This document shows, in pieces, positions 19,108 to 27,452 of a stretch of DNA of 64,000 nucleotides. Position 1 is the stretch's first letter; the number at the start of each line of letters is the position of its first letter. Position numbers and translations under genes: made by a program. This DNA comes from Pseudoalteromonas sp. 0303 (lineage in GTDB: Bacteria; Pseudomonadota; Gammaproteobacteria; Enterobacterales; Alteromonadaceae): contig NZ_JABVXF010000004.1 in assembly GCF_013349995.1 (NCBI RefSeq), positions 62,001 to 126,000 of the forward strand, in the 5' to 3' direction. The notes below the pieces were generated by a model that searched no databases, was not told where the DNA came from, and saw nothing but the letters and a program-made list of their open reading frames with translations.

Positions 19108-21123
19108 ATGAACTTGACCGTTAGACAGCGTATTTGGGGTGGCTTTATTGTTATTACGTTACTCCTGCTATTTATTGGTGGTAACTCGTTGATCAGAATT
19201 ACCAACATTGATCAATCGACACAGCGAGTTAATCAGCTGTCATTACCGGCTCTCGATAAAAGTTATGAATTGCAGGTTGAATTCATCCTGATGAGTAAAT
19301 CAGCGCAAGCTAGCTTTTACACCACATCACAAGATGAATTAGCAACTATTCGCAAGAACTTTACCGAGCAGAAAAAGCGTTACGATAGCTCTTATCAAGA
19401 CCTACAACAAATAGTGAGTAACGACCCTAAATTAAAACAAAGCAGTCAAGAAGTTGAGCAAACCTATAAGCGCTTTGCCAAATCTGTCGATAATCTTTTT
19501 AAAGATAAACAAACGCAACTTGAGCTTAACAATACGCTGCGCACCCAGCTTGAAGATATTGAGATCAGCGCAGAAGATGCTAACTCTGTTGTGCTTGATA
19601 TCATTGATATTGATGGTCTTGAAGAGAACCATTCACGTGCCTACCAAGCTGCTAACAACATGGAAAACAACTTCCAGTCGGTAGTGACTAACAGTACCGA
19701 TATGTTAACGGTTAAAACTCTTAACACGTTAGATATCGTGAAAAACGAACAAGTTTATTACTTAGAAGAAGTTGAGCGCAGCCTAGGTCTTATTCGCCCT
19801 GCTATCATTGAAAGTAATGCTGATTTATACAACGACCTAAACAGTTATGTTGAAAACCTTGTAAATAACGTACGTGGCAACAACAGCCTATCAGCAAATA
19901 AAAAGCGTTTAATTGATGCAATTGCACAAACTCAAGCTGAGCTAGCCAATGCAGAAAAATCAACCACTGAGGCCCTAAAACAACTTAAAGAGCTTGTTGA
20001 CCAAGCAACGGTACTTGCCTTTGACTTACAGCAAGATGTAAGTGGTAACGTATCTACGGCAACCATCTGGACTTGGATTGCCATGGTTATCGCCACTTTA
20101 ATTGCTATTGCTGTTGCAGCAATTACTGTTAGCCGTATTACTAAACCACTTTCTGAAGTAAACCGTATTCTTGATATTGTTGCTAGCGGCGACATGACTC
20201 AACGCTTAGATGACTCAGCTAAAGACGAGTTCGGTGAACTATCACGTAGTTGTAATACGCTAATCGAAAGTTTACGTACACTTATTCAAGGCATTATCTC
20301 TCGCTCAACCCAGCTTGCTGCGGCCTCTGAAGAAACTTCAGCAATCACTGAAGAATCAAGCCAAGCTATTCGTAACCAACAAGCACAAGTTGAACAAGCT
20401 GCTACAGCAACCACGGAAATGAGCAGTACATCACAAGCGGTAAGCAGCAGTGCTCAACAGGCACTTAGCGAAATCAAGAACGCTGATAAAGAAGCTGACC
20501 GTGTTAAAGGCATTTCTTCACAAAACAAAGCGACTATTGAACAACTTGCCCGTGAAGTTGATGATGCTTCACAAGTTATCAATAAGTTACACAAAGATAG
20601 CGCATCAATTGGTGGCATCTTAGATGTTATTCGTGGCATTGCAGAGCAAACAAACCTACTTGCACTTAATGCAGCCATTGAAGCAGCCCGTGCCGGTGAA
20701 CAAGGTCGAGGCTTCGCCGTAGTTGCTGACGAAGTGCGCTCTCTAGCGAGCAAAACACAAGAGTCGACTCAAGAGATTCAAGCTATGATTGAATCGCTTC
20801 AGGTTGGCGCTGAGGCTGCTGTATCGGCAATGTCGAAAGGTAAGCAACAAGCTGAGTCGTGTGTTGAGCAATCAGACCTTGCAAATACCGCCCTTGATTC
20901 AATCACTGCAGCCGTTGCGCAAGCTCACAACGTAAGTGAAGAGATCTCAACAGCTGCTCATGAGCAACAGCAAGTTTCACAAGAGATTAGCGAGCGCTTA
21001 GAGTCGATTGTAGCAATTGCTGAACAAACAGCTGAAGGCGCAAACCAAACCAATATTTCAAGTTCAGAAGTTGCTAAATTAGCGGAAGAACTACGTTTAT
21101 CGGTCGATGCGTTTAAAGTTTAA
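19108..21123 (+). CDS. Methyl-accepting chemotaxis protein with large periplasmic sensor
   Basis: 671 residues. TM1 near 9-28, about 285 residues of mainly helical periplasmic sensor, TM2 around 316-342, then HAMP and a long coiled-coil signalling domain. The hairpin tip reads [20 protein letters not shown], the strongly conserved CheA/CheW contact site. No C-terminal CheR pentapeptide is evident (ends DAFKV). Ligand not predictable. Flanked by a sigma-28-like element and a terminator, so probably monocistronic. Confidence 0.95.
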   Translation: MNLTVRQRIWGGFIVITLLLLFIGGNSLIRITNIDQSTQRVNQLSLPALDKSYELQVEFILMSKSAQASFYTTSQDELATIRKNFTEQKKRYDSSYQDLQQIVSNDPKLKQSSQEVEQTYKRFAKSVDNLFKDKQTQLELNNTLRTQLEDIEISAEDANSVVLDIIDIDGLEENHSRAYQAANNMENNFQSVVTNSTDMLTVKTLNTLDIVKNEQVYYLEEVERSLGLIRPAIIESNADLYNDLNSYVENLVNNVRGNNSLSANKKRLIDAIAQTQAELANAEKSTTEALKQLKELVDQATVLAFDLQQDVSGNVSTATIWTWIAMVIATLIAIAVAAITVSRITKPLSEVNRILDIVASGDMTQRLDDSAKDEFGELSRSCNTLIESLRTLIQGIISRSTQLAAASEETSAITEESSQAIRNQQAQVEQAATATTEMSSTSQAVSSSAQQALSEIKNADKEADRVKGISSQNKATIEQLAREVDDASQVINKLHKDSASIGGILDVIRGIAEQTNLLALNAAIEAARAGEQGRGFAVVADEVRSLASKTQESTQEIQAMIESLQVGAEAAVSAMSKGKQQAESCVEQSDLANTALDSITAAVAQAHNVSEEISTAAHEQQQVSQEISERLESIVAIAEQTAEGANQTNISSSEVAKLAEELRLSVDAFKV

Positions 21124-21158
21124 GAAGCTGTAAACGAGCTACGAGTTAACAAAAATAG

Positions 21159-21188
21159 AAGCCGTGTTTGTGAAAGCAGACACGGCTT
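21159..21188. terminator. Bidirectional terminator hairpin
   Basis: Stem AAGCCGTGTTTG / CAGACACGGCTT with loop TGAAAG (one G-U pair). The T-rich tail is on the minus-strand side, so it best serves the convergent gene at 21226-21552, but it can also end the MCP transcript. Confidence 0.7.
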
Positions 21189-21225
21189 AATACTATTGGG
21201 TCTTAGGCTATAACCCTTTAATAGC

Positions 21226-21552
21226 TCACTTACATTTTATCATTACTAATAACTTCTTTAGCGTACTTATACTCAACTCACCCATTTGTTCGTTATTACT
21301 TAGCGCATAAATAGCCCCTTCAACGGCACTCTCGTCGATGTCTTGCCTGGACTCTACTACATTTGCCCAAAGTTCTAATTCATCGATATCTATTTCGCCG
21401 TCTATAACACGCTGTAAAACCTGGCAGAAAACATCTTGTGTCAGAGTATAGACACCACCTTGCGTGTCTGGAGTACTGGTAATTACTGAGATTGCCTCAA
21501 ATCGGTTATCACCAAAGCGGGCAAACTCATCTAATGCGTCTAATTTATCCAT
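21226..21552 (-). CDS. Hypothetical acidic protein
   Basis: 108 residues, not recognised. Mostly helical and acidic, with the phrase DIDELELWANVVESRQDID in the middle. No signal peptide, membrane segment or cysteine pair. Ends just before a terminator and is divergent from the CWC protein gene. It looks coding because of a plausible ATG, balanced composition and its own terminator. Confidence 0.6.
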   Translation of the reverse strand: MDKLDALDEFARFGDNRFEAISVITSTPDTQGGVYTLTQDVFCQVLQRVIDGEIDIDELELWANVVESRQDIDESAVEGAIYALSNNEQMGELSISTLKKLLVMIKCK

Positions 21553-21595
21553 TTGCTATGCTTACCTTTTCAATCTCAAAGCATCTTTTTACTTA

Positions 21596-21952
21596 ATGAC
21601 AACCCTTACTTGCTCACAATGCAAAGCAACGCTTAACTGCCAAGCCGACAATATTAATGCCTGTTGGTGTAATGAGCTGCCCAACATTTTACCACTCGAT
21701 GAGGCAGCAACAGAGTGTTTATGCCGAGACTGTACTATAAAAAAGATAAATTCATTTTTATCTAAACTTTACCAACAGCCTCTTGAACAGCAGCTTGCCT
21801 TTGCTAAGCCTTATTTTACTCAAGGTAATTTAATAGAAAATCTCGATTACACCATGCAAAACAACTACATGGTATTTAGCCGCTGGTTCTTTTTAAAACG
21901 CGGCCATTGCTGTAGTAATGGCTGTACTCATTGCCCTTATTCCGATAGCTAA
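21596..21952 (+). CDS. Cysteine-rich CWC domain - DUF5522 fusion protein
   Basis: 118 residues from the ATG at 21596. The frame extends upstream to 21464, but that part is antisense to the neighbour and reads like non-coding sequence. The N-terminal half has the CWC pattern (CSQC, NACWCNELP, CLCRDC). The C-terminal half has the DUF5522-like NYMVFSRWFFLKRGHCC and a final CTHCPY. Together these suggest a small metal-binding protein, possibly zinc or iron-sulfur. Function unknown. Confidence 0.75.
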   Translation: MTTLTCSQCKATLNCQADNINACWCNELPNILPLDEAATECLCRDCTIKKINSFLSKLYQQPLEQQLAFAKPYFTQGNLIENLDYTMQNNYMVFSRWFFLKRGHCCSNGCTHCPYSDS

Positions 21953-22040
21953 CCTCTTACAGAGTATTTATTCAATTATTTTGCATTTAATTGCAAACAA
22001 CGCATGGACGATAAGAATAAAAATACATTATAATTGGATA

Positions 22041-22116
22041 TAAATTCACTAAATCATCAATTTTTAAGCTTAAATCACTAGTAATGTCTATTTTTTAAGC
22101 ATAAATTTACTGTAAC
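22041..22116 (+). repeat. Three phased direct repeats upstream of the TonB-dependent receptor
   Basis: TAAATTCACTAAATC (22041), TAAATCACTAGTAAT (22071) and TAAATTTACTGTAAC (22102) recur every 30-31 bases, three helical turns. Copies 2 and 3 share a longer 24-base unit beginning TTTTTAAGC (22061-22084 and 22092-22115, 18 of 24 identical). They lie 17-92 bases before the receptor ATG, which suggests cooperative regulator binding. Function is inferred, and the AT-rich context lowers confidence. Confidence 0.5.
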
Positions 22117-22132
22117 TAAGTCGGAATCAATC

Positions 22133-24565
22133 ATGAACACTTTTAAGCCTGCTCTACTTGCAAGTGCAATTTCTGCAGTTTTAATCAATAGCAATATGGC
22201 GTTTGCTGCAGAAGATGCTATCGAAGTTGATAAATCAATTGAAACTATTCAAATTACTGCAACACGACGTGCAGGCTCTGTGCAAGATGCACCGCTTAAT
22301 ATCACAGCGCTCAATGGCGATGTAATTAGCGACCAAAACATTGGCGATCTAGAAGATGTTGCTCGCTGGGTCCCTGGCTTAACAATTTCTGATCAAGGTG
22401 GTCGTGAAGGTTCTCCGATTATCGTGCGTGGTTTGAATACAAATACTTCTGACCGTATTTCTGATAGTGGCACAGTGGCAACCTATGTTGGTGAAATTCC
22501 ACTTAGCATCGACTTACGTTTAACTGACGTTGACCGTGTTGAAGTGCTAATTGGCCCACAAGGTACACTGTATGGTGCAGGTACTTTAGGTGGTGCAATT
22601 CGTTACTTACTAAAACAACCAGAGCTTGATATCACTGAAGGTAAGGTTACAGGCGATGTATTTAGCATTAACGAAAGTGACGGCACAGGTGGTGAGTTTG
22701 GTGTGGTATTCAACACCCCGCTAATTGAAGAAAAATTAGCGCTTCGTGCTAGCTTAAATTATTACGATAACCCTGGTTACATTGACTACACCCACGTGGT
22801 TCAAGAACCGGGTGTATCAAACCCAAATCCTGATTTTTCAGACAGCAGCGATGTAAATGCCAACTTAAAAAGCGTAAGCGATGTTAACGATGAGCAAATC
22901 ACCACTGCACGTTTATCACTTCGTTGGCTTGCAACCGAAGATATTGATGCAACGCTAAACTACTTCTATCAAAAGCAAGAAAATGGCGGTAACTCAACAT
23001 CGCAATACGGCTCACTTGCTGATAGTAGTGCACTACAAGGTGTCCCAGGAAAGTACGAAAACGTAGCTCGTGTGCTTGAGCCTGGTGAAGAAGAAAACGA
23101 TTTATTAAGTTTAGAAGTAAAAGCAGATCTTGGTTTTGCTGAGCTGGTATCTGCATCTGGTTGGTCTAGCTATGAGCAGTCTGGTCAACGCGATCAAACT
23201 GATCTACTTTACGATATTTGGTCAGGTTATGCCGACTTCCCTTCTTTTGTTGGCTACACGCACGATACCTCAGATCGCGATACCTTTACGCAAGAACTTC
23301 GTTTAGTTTCAAATAGTAATAGTGCTTTTAGCTGGATTGTAGGCGGCTTCTACAACAAAGTAGAAAGTTATTCTGATGATCGTGAGTACACGCCGGGTCT
23401 GACTGAGTACTGGGGTGGTGGTATTCCAAATGTTGAACAAGACCTTGAGTACATTCTAATTTCAGATAGCGAAACCACTGAAAAAGCACTTTTTGGTGAA
23501 ATCGGCTACAGCATCACAGATCAGTTTGATGTAACTTTAGGTGCTCGTTTTTACGAATACGATGTATCAACAACATCAGGCTCTGCTACACCGCTTTATT
23601 CTGGTGATTTTGATTCACTAGATAACCTTGTTATGGAAAATGTGAGCGCTAGCGATAACGGTAACTTATTTAAGTTTAATGCTAACTATACATTCGATAA
23701 TGGTGTACTTGCTTACTTTACTGTGAGTGAAGGTTTCCGTATTGGTGGTGGTAACGGTATTGCTCCTTGCCCTGATGTATTACCTGAGCAACAAATTGTT
23801 TGTGCCCTGCCAAACGAAGAAGATTACAAACCAGATACAACAGTCAACTACGAGCTAGGCTTTAAGTCATCATGGTTACGTAACCGCCTACATTTTAATG
23901 CGGCGCTATTTAATGTTGATTGGAAAGATGCACAAGTGGGTAGCAGCACCGTAAATGGTCAAGAGCTAATTACCTCAAATGCAGGCTCTGCTAATTCTAA
24001 AGGTGTTGAGCTTTCTACTCGCGCAATGATTGGTGATAATTGGGCTGCATATGCGACATACGCGTATGCAAAGGCTGAATTGACCGAAGATGCGCCTTAC
24101 TTATTTGGTGTGTTAGGTGATGACTTAGCACAGTACCAAAGCTACTATGATGGTGCCAAAGGCGACCGTTTACCGGGCGCTCCTGAGCATCAATTCTCGT
24201 TTGGTCTTCGTTACGAGCAAGATGTCTTAGGTGATAAGTTATTAAGCGTAAACTACGGTATCACAGCGCAAAGCGATGTAATCACCAAAGTAGGCTTAAA
24301 AGCAGACGGCGAAGTATTACCTGGTTATGCACTAAGTAACTTATCTGCCAAAATTACTGGTGATATGTGGTCTGCAACGCTTTACGTAGACAACTTATTC
24401 GATAAGTACGCATTCACTTCTGTACGTCGTGATAAGTCTTGGGCTGGTATGTCGCAATATGCTGAGCTTAACAAAGAACTACCTGAGCTACAGCGTGTTT
24501 ATGGTCACTACACCACAGCGCCTCGTACTATCGGTATGAAGTTTAGCTACAACTTTGAGCTGTAA
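22133..24565 (+). CDS. TonB-dependent outer-membrane receptor
   Basis: 810 residues. Signal peptide about 1-25 (NMAFA), a TonB-box-like segment ETIQITATR at 37-45, a plug domain (about 50-170) with PIIVRGLNTN and VEVLIGPQGTLYGAGTLGG, then a 22-strand-type barrel. Imports a large or scarce solute using TonB energy. I cannot assign the substrate. It resembles the receptors that pair with TPR-sulfotransferase genes in Alteromonadales and related groups, and such a gene follows. A terminator lies between them. Confidence 0.95.
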   Translation: MNTFKPALLASAISAVLINSNMAFAAEDAIEVDKSIETIQITATRRAGSVQDAPLNITALNGDVISDQNIGDLEDVARWVPGLTISDQGGREGSPIIVRGLNTNTSDRISDSGTVATYVGEIPLSIDLRLTDVDRVEVLIGPQGTLYGAGTLGGAIRYLLKQPELDITEGKVTGDVFSINESDGTGGEFGVVFNTPLIEEKLALRASLNYYDNPGYIDYTHVVQEPGVSNPNPDFSDSSDVNANLKSVSDVNDEQITTARLSLRWLATEDIDATLNYFYQKQENGGNSTSQYGSLADSSALQGVPGKYENVARVLEPGEEENDLLSLEVKADLGFAELVSASGWSSYEQSGQRDQTDLLYDIWSGYADFPSFVGYTHDTSDRDTFTQELRLVSNSNSAFSWIVGGFYNKVESYSDDREYTPGLTEYWGGGIPNVEQDLEYILISDSETTEKALFGEIGYSITDQFDVTLGARFYEYDVSTTSGSATPLYSGDFDSLDNLVMENVSASDNGNLFKFNANYTFDNGVLAYFTVSEGFRIGGGNGIAPCPDVLPEQQIVCALPNEEDYKPDTTVNYELGFKSSWLRNRLHFNAALFNVDWKDAQVGSSTVNGQELITSNAGSANSKGVELSTRAMIGDNWAAYATYAYAKAELTEDAPYLFGVLGDDLAQYQSYYDGAKGDRLPGAPEHQFSFGLRYEQDVLGDKLLSVNYGITAQSDVITKVGLKADGEVLPGYALSNLSAKITGDMWSATLYVDNLFDKYAFTSVRRDKSWAGMSQYAELNKELPELQRVYGHYTTAPRTIGMKFSYNFEL

Positions 24566-24579
24566 TTAAACATACCCAT

Positions 24580-24612
24580 AAAAGCCTTGCCACCTTCAGG
24601 CAGGGCTTTTTA
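24580..24612 (+). terminator. Terminator of TonB-dependent receptor gene
   Basis: Stem AAAAGCCTTGCC / GGCAGGGCTTTT with one G-U pair and a short loop, ending in a T-run. Confidence 0.88.
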
Positions 24613-24631
24613 ATACCTGAAAATAATTAAT

Positions 24632-24640
24632 TGGTATACT
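24632..24640 (+). promoter_or_regulatory. Extended -10 promoter abutting the sulfotransferase start
   Basis: TGG-TATACT is an extended -10 element. Its last base is eight before the ATG at 24649, so transcription would start within a few bases of the start codon and give a leaderless or near-leaderless mRNA. No convincing -35 box. Confidence 0.5.
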
Positions 24641-24648
24641 ATGCGCTT

Positions 24649-26187
24649 ATGCTAAATGATACCCAACAAGCGCTTCGCGCTCATATCCAACAGTTGTTAA
24701 ACAACAAACAACTAACCGATGCACATCACTTACTTGTGCAGCGCCTAAAACAAAATCCTGAAGACCATGTTTGTTACTTTTTGCTTAGCGAAGTCAACAC
24801 CGCAGCTGGCGATATCACCAAAGCGATTAAGCTCCTTGAAAAAGCCCTAAGCCTAGCCCCTTTTGCAGTTTATCATTTAGCACTTGCCAGGTTATACGTA
24901 CTGTTAGGCAAAGTAAGTAATGCAGCTGTACATTATCAAAGCGCATTACAAACAGCTGGTTTTAGTGGCGCAGACTTTGATACATTAGCCAACATTGCGA
25001 CCCGTTTAGGGCATTATGACGATGCCCTTAGCTTTCAACAAGCAGCCTACCAGCGCAATAAAGATAACCCACAAATTAGCTATAATTTGGCGGTATGTTA
25101 TAAAATTCACGGACTGTTCGATGAAGCTAAAAGCTTATTGCAGCAACTTACCATAAAACAGCCTAGCTTTTATCAAGCCCACTATTCGCAGGCTGAACTC
25201 AATACGAAAGTAGATGCCAAGCAGCATATACAAAAACTACAAACCTTGGCGGATAAAGAAAAAAGCATTGTTGAACAACAAGTGTATTTTCATAGTCTTG
25301 CTCTTAATTATGAGCACCTTAATGACTACAAAAATGCATTTAAATACTTTGCACTAAGTAAGCAAGTGATAGCCGGTAAACTTAACTACCAAGCAAGCCA
25401 ACACCACCACTTTTGTCAAAAGCTCATTACTCAAAGCAAACAACAAGCACCTGCAAGGACTGACTCTGAGTTCTCACCCGTTTTTGTTGTTGGCATGCCC
25501 CGTTCTGGCACAACCTTAGTTGAAAAAATCCTTAATCAAAGTACACAGCTACGAGGCATTGGAGAATTAAACGATATTGCGCAGCTCATACAACACGCCA
25601 CGCAATCAGCGCGTATGATTGATAGCGAAATGCTCGATAAGGCATATGAATCTGAAGCAATAAAAACAGCACTGGCTAGCTATCAACAAAGAGTCCAGCT
25701 GCTAAGTAATGACCAAAGAAGTTGTGATAAACAGCCATTTAACTTTTACTATATTGATTTTATTTTAGCGGCTTTTCCTAATGCGAAAATCGTTTGTATG
25801 CAGCGGGGCTGGCAAGATTGCAGCATCGCCAATTTTAGGCAGATGTATAACCCGCAAAGTGTGTTTCATCACTACAGCTTTGCACTTGAAGATATTGCCT
25901 CGTTCCATCAAGATTACTCGGCATTAGTCAGTCATTTTGCTAGCAAGTATCCTGAAAACGTTTTTTTACAAAGCTATGAGCAATTAGTAACAGAGCCTAC
26001 CCAACAAACGCAAAAGCTCTATGCGTTTTGTGATTTAAGCTGGCAGGAAAACTGCCTGACTTTTTATAAAAGTAATGCAGCATCAGCCACGGCGAGTAAA
26101 AAGCAAATTCGCCAGCCACTGAATAAAAACAGTATAGGCAGCTGGCAAAATTACGCTGATTTTATTGATGCGGGCCTGTTTCAATAG
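24649..26187 (+). CDS. TPR-repeat sulfotransferase
   Basis: 512 residues from the ATG at 24649. A TTG at 24631 is also in frame but lies within the promoter-like sequence. N-terminal TPR repeats (about 10-235; for example AIKLLEKALSLAPFAVYHLA) precede a sulfotransferase domain with the PAPS 5'-phosphosulfate loop VVGMPRSGTTLVEKIL and a later CMQRGWQDCSIANF segment corresponding to the 3'-phosphate site. No signal peptide, so it acts in the cytoplasm on an unknown acceptor. The last 26 bases overlap the convergent rhodanese gene. Confidence 0.88.
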   Translation: MLNDTQQALRAHIQQLLNNKQLTDAHHLLVQRLKQNPEDHVCYFLLSEVNTAAGDITKAIKLLEKALSLAPFAVYHLALARLYVLLGKVSNAAVHYQSALQTAGFSGADFDTLANIATRLGHYDDALSFQQAAYQRNKDNPQISYNLAVCYKIHGLFDEAKSLLQQLTIKQPSFYQAHYSQAELNTKVDAKQHIQKLQTLADKEKSIVEQQVYFHSLALNYEHLNDYKNAFKYFALSKQVIAGKLNYQASQHHHFCQKLITQSKQQAPARTDSEFSPVFVVGMPRSGTTLVEKILNQSTQLRGIGELNDIAQLIQHATQSARMIDSEMLDKAYESEAIKTALASYQQRVQLLSNDQRSCDKQPFNFYYIDFILAAFPNAKIVCMQRGWQDCSIANFRQMYNPQSVFHHYSFALEDIASFHQDYSALVSHFASKYPENVFLQSYEQLVTEPTQQTQKLYAFCDLSWQENCLTFYKSNAASATASKKQIRQPLNKNSIGSWQNYADFIDAGLFQ

Positions 26188-27001
26188 GTAGGTCGTGACA
26201 AGCGCCCCACTCACTCCATGAGCCATCGTAAACACGTAAGTTAGCGTAACCGCATTCATCGGCACACAATGCAATTGCACAAGCGGTTACACCTGAACCA
26301 CAGCTAAACTGCAACTGGGTGTGATGCGGCGCTATGTGTTGTTCAAATAATGCCTGCAATTCGCTAAGGGGTTTAAGCTCACCGTTATTTAGCAATGTTG
26401 CTAGAGATAAACTGCGACTATTTGGAATATGACCACTGCGCATACCTTCGCGCGGCTCTTCGTGTTCACCGGTAAAGCGCTCATAAGGACGAGCATCGAG
26501 TGTTAGTGTGCTGTGTTCATCAAGTGAGTTAAGTACTTGCTCAGCACTTATAAAGTAATTAGCGCGTGGGCTGGCAACAAAGTTGCCTTGATCAGTAGCA
26601 GCTGAATAGCTTGCTTGTGTAGCAAAGCCAAGTGCCTGCCACTTAGCTAAACCGCCACTTAAAACTTTTACGTTATCAAAGCCCATGGCTTTAAACATCC
26701 ACCACGCTCTCGCTGAACTGAATAAGCCTTGGTCTTCATAAATCACAACCAGAGAGTCTTGGTTAACCCCAGCAAGCTGCATATGTTCTGTGAACTGCTC
26801 GCTACTGCACATCATACTTGGTACAGGATTACTGTTATCTGCTAGCGCCTTCTTGAAATCAAAACGCTGTGCATTAGGAAGCATAGCCTCAGGTGCATAC
26901 TCACCCGGTAAACCAGGGCGCACCATTCCTGCATCGAAGATAACCAAGTTATCTTGGTTTAAATGCTCGTTAAGCCACTCTGGCGAGACGATGTTCTTCA
27001 T
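26162..27001 (-). CDS. Rhodanese-like sulfurtransferase, 3-mercaptopyruvate type
   Basis: 279 residues with two rhodanese domains. The C-terminal one has the active-site loop CGSGVTA, catalytic Cys234, which is the mercaptopyruvate sulfurtransferase form rather than the CRKGVT of thiosulfate rhodaneses. The start overlaps the tagD-like stop by one base (TAATG), so it is co-transcribed with the glycerophosphate genes, although a functional link is not obvious. SseA-like, but orthology to SseA is unproven. Confidence 0.9.
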   Translation of the reverse strand: MKNIVSPEWLNEHLNQDNLVIFDAGMVRPGLPGEYAPEAMLPNAQRFDFKKALADNSNPVPSMMCSSEQFTEHMQLAGVNQDSLVVIYEDQGLFSSARAWWMFKAMGFDNVKVLSGGLAKWQALGFATQASYSAATDQGNFVASPRANYFISAEQVLNSLDEHSTLTLDARPYERFTGEHEEPREGMRSGHIPNSRSLSLATLLNNGELKPLSELQALFEQHIAPHHTQLQFSCGSGVTACAIALCADECGYANLRVYDGSWSEWGACHDLPIETGPHQ

Positions 27002-27423
27002 TAGCTTTTACTGATCTTATCAAGCACTTCACGCAGTTTTGTGCTTGATGTGTGAGATGTGTAAGAAAAGTAGCAAATCTCAACATTAAGTTTTGCAAAA
27101 TCTGCTTCAATTTTGTTCCACTTTTCAGTTCCTTTCCAATCATCTCCCACAAACATTTTATCAAATTTCAAATTGTTCCAAGCTTCTTCTTTGTCGTAAT
27201 TAACCTGCGGAACAACTTCATCCACAAATTTAACTGCTTCAACAATTTCCATTCGCTCTTGAAAAGGGATGACGGGCTCTTTATTTTTTACATTACGACA
27301 AAGTTCATCGGTAGTTACACCAACAATTAAGTAATCACATTCTAATTTTGCTCGTTTTAAAATGTTTAAATGACCTATATGAAATAAATCAAAAACACCT
27401 GTCGTGTAACCTATCTTCTTCAT
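27001..27423 (-). CDS. TagD-like glycerol-3-phosphate cytidylyltransferase
   Basis: 140 residues, the size of Gram-positive TagD/GCT. The N-terminal GVFDLFHIGHLNILKRAK contains the HxGH (HIGH) nucleotide-binding motif. VGVTTDELC and FVGDDWKGTEKW also match the family. The C-terminal motif, RTxGISTT in TagD, reads TSHTSSTKLRE here, so the substrate could differ slightly. It would make CDP-glycerol from CTP and glycerol-3-phosphate, the donor for the adjacent transferase-like protein. Confidence 0.85.
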   Translation of the reverse strand: MKKIGYTTGVFDLFHIGHLNILKRAKLECDYLIVGVTTDELCRNVKNKEPVIPFQERMEIVEAVKFVDEVVPQVNYDKEEAWNNLKFDKMFVGDDWKGTEKWNKIEADFAKLNVEICYFSYTSHTSSTKLREVLDKISKS

Positions 27424-27452
27424 TAATTTTTCCAGTGTGTACTCTTAATAAC

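Noticed and set aside
21953-22132. Fur box or known riboswitch upstream of the TonB receptor
   Set aside because: No GATAATGATAATCATTATC-like site or riboswitch core could be seen; only the direct repeats stand out.
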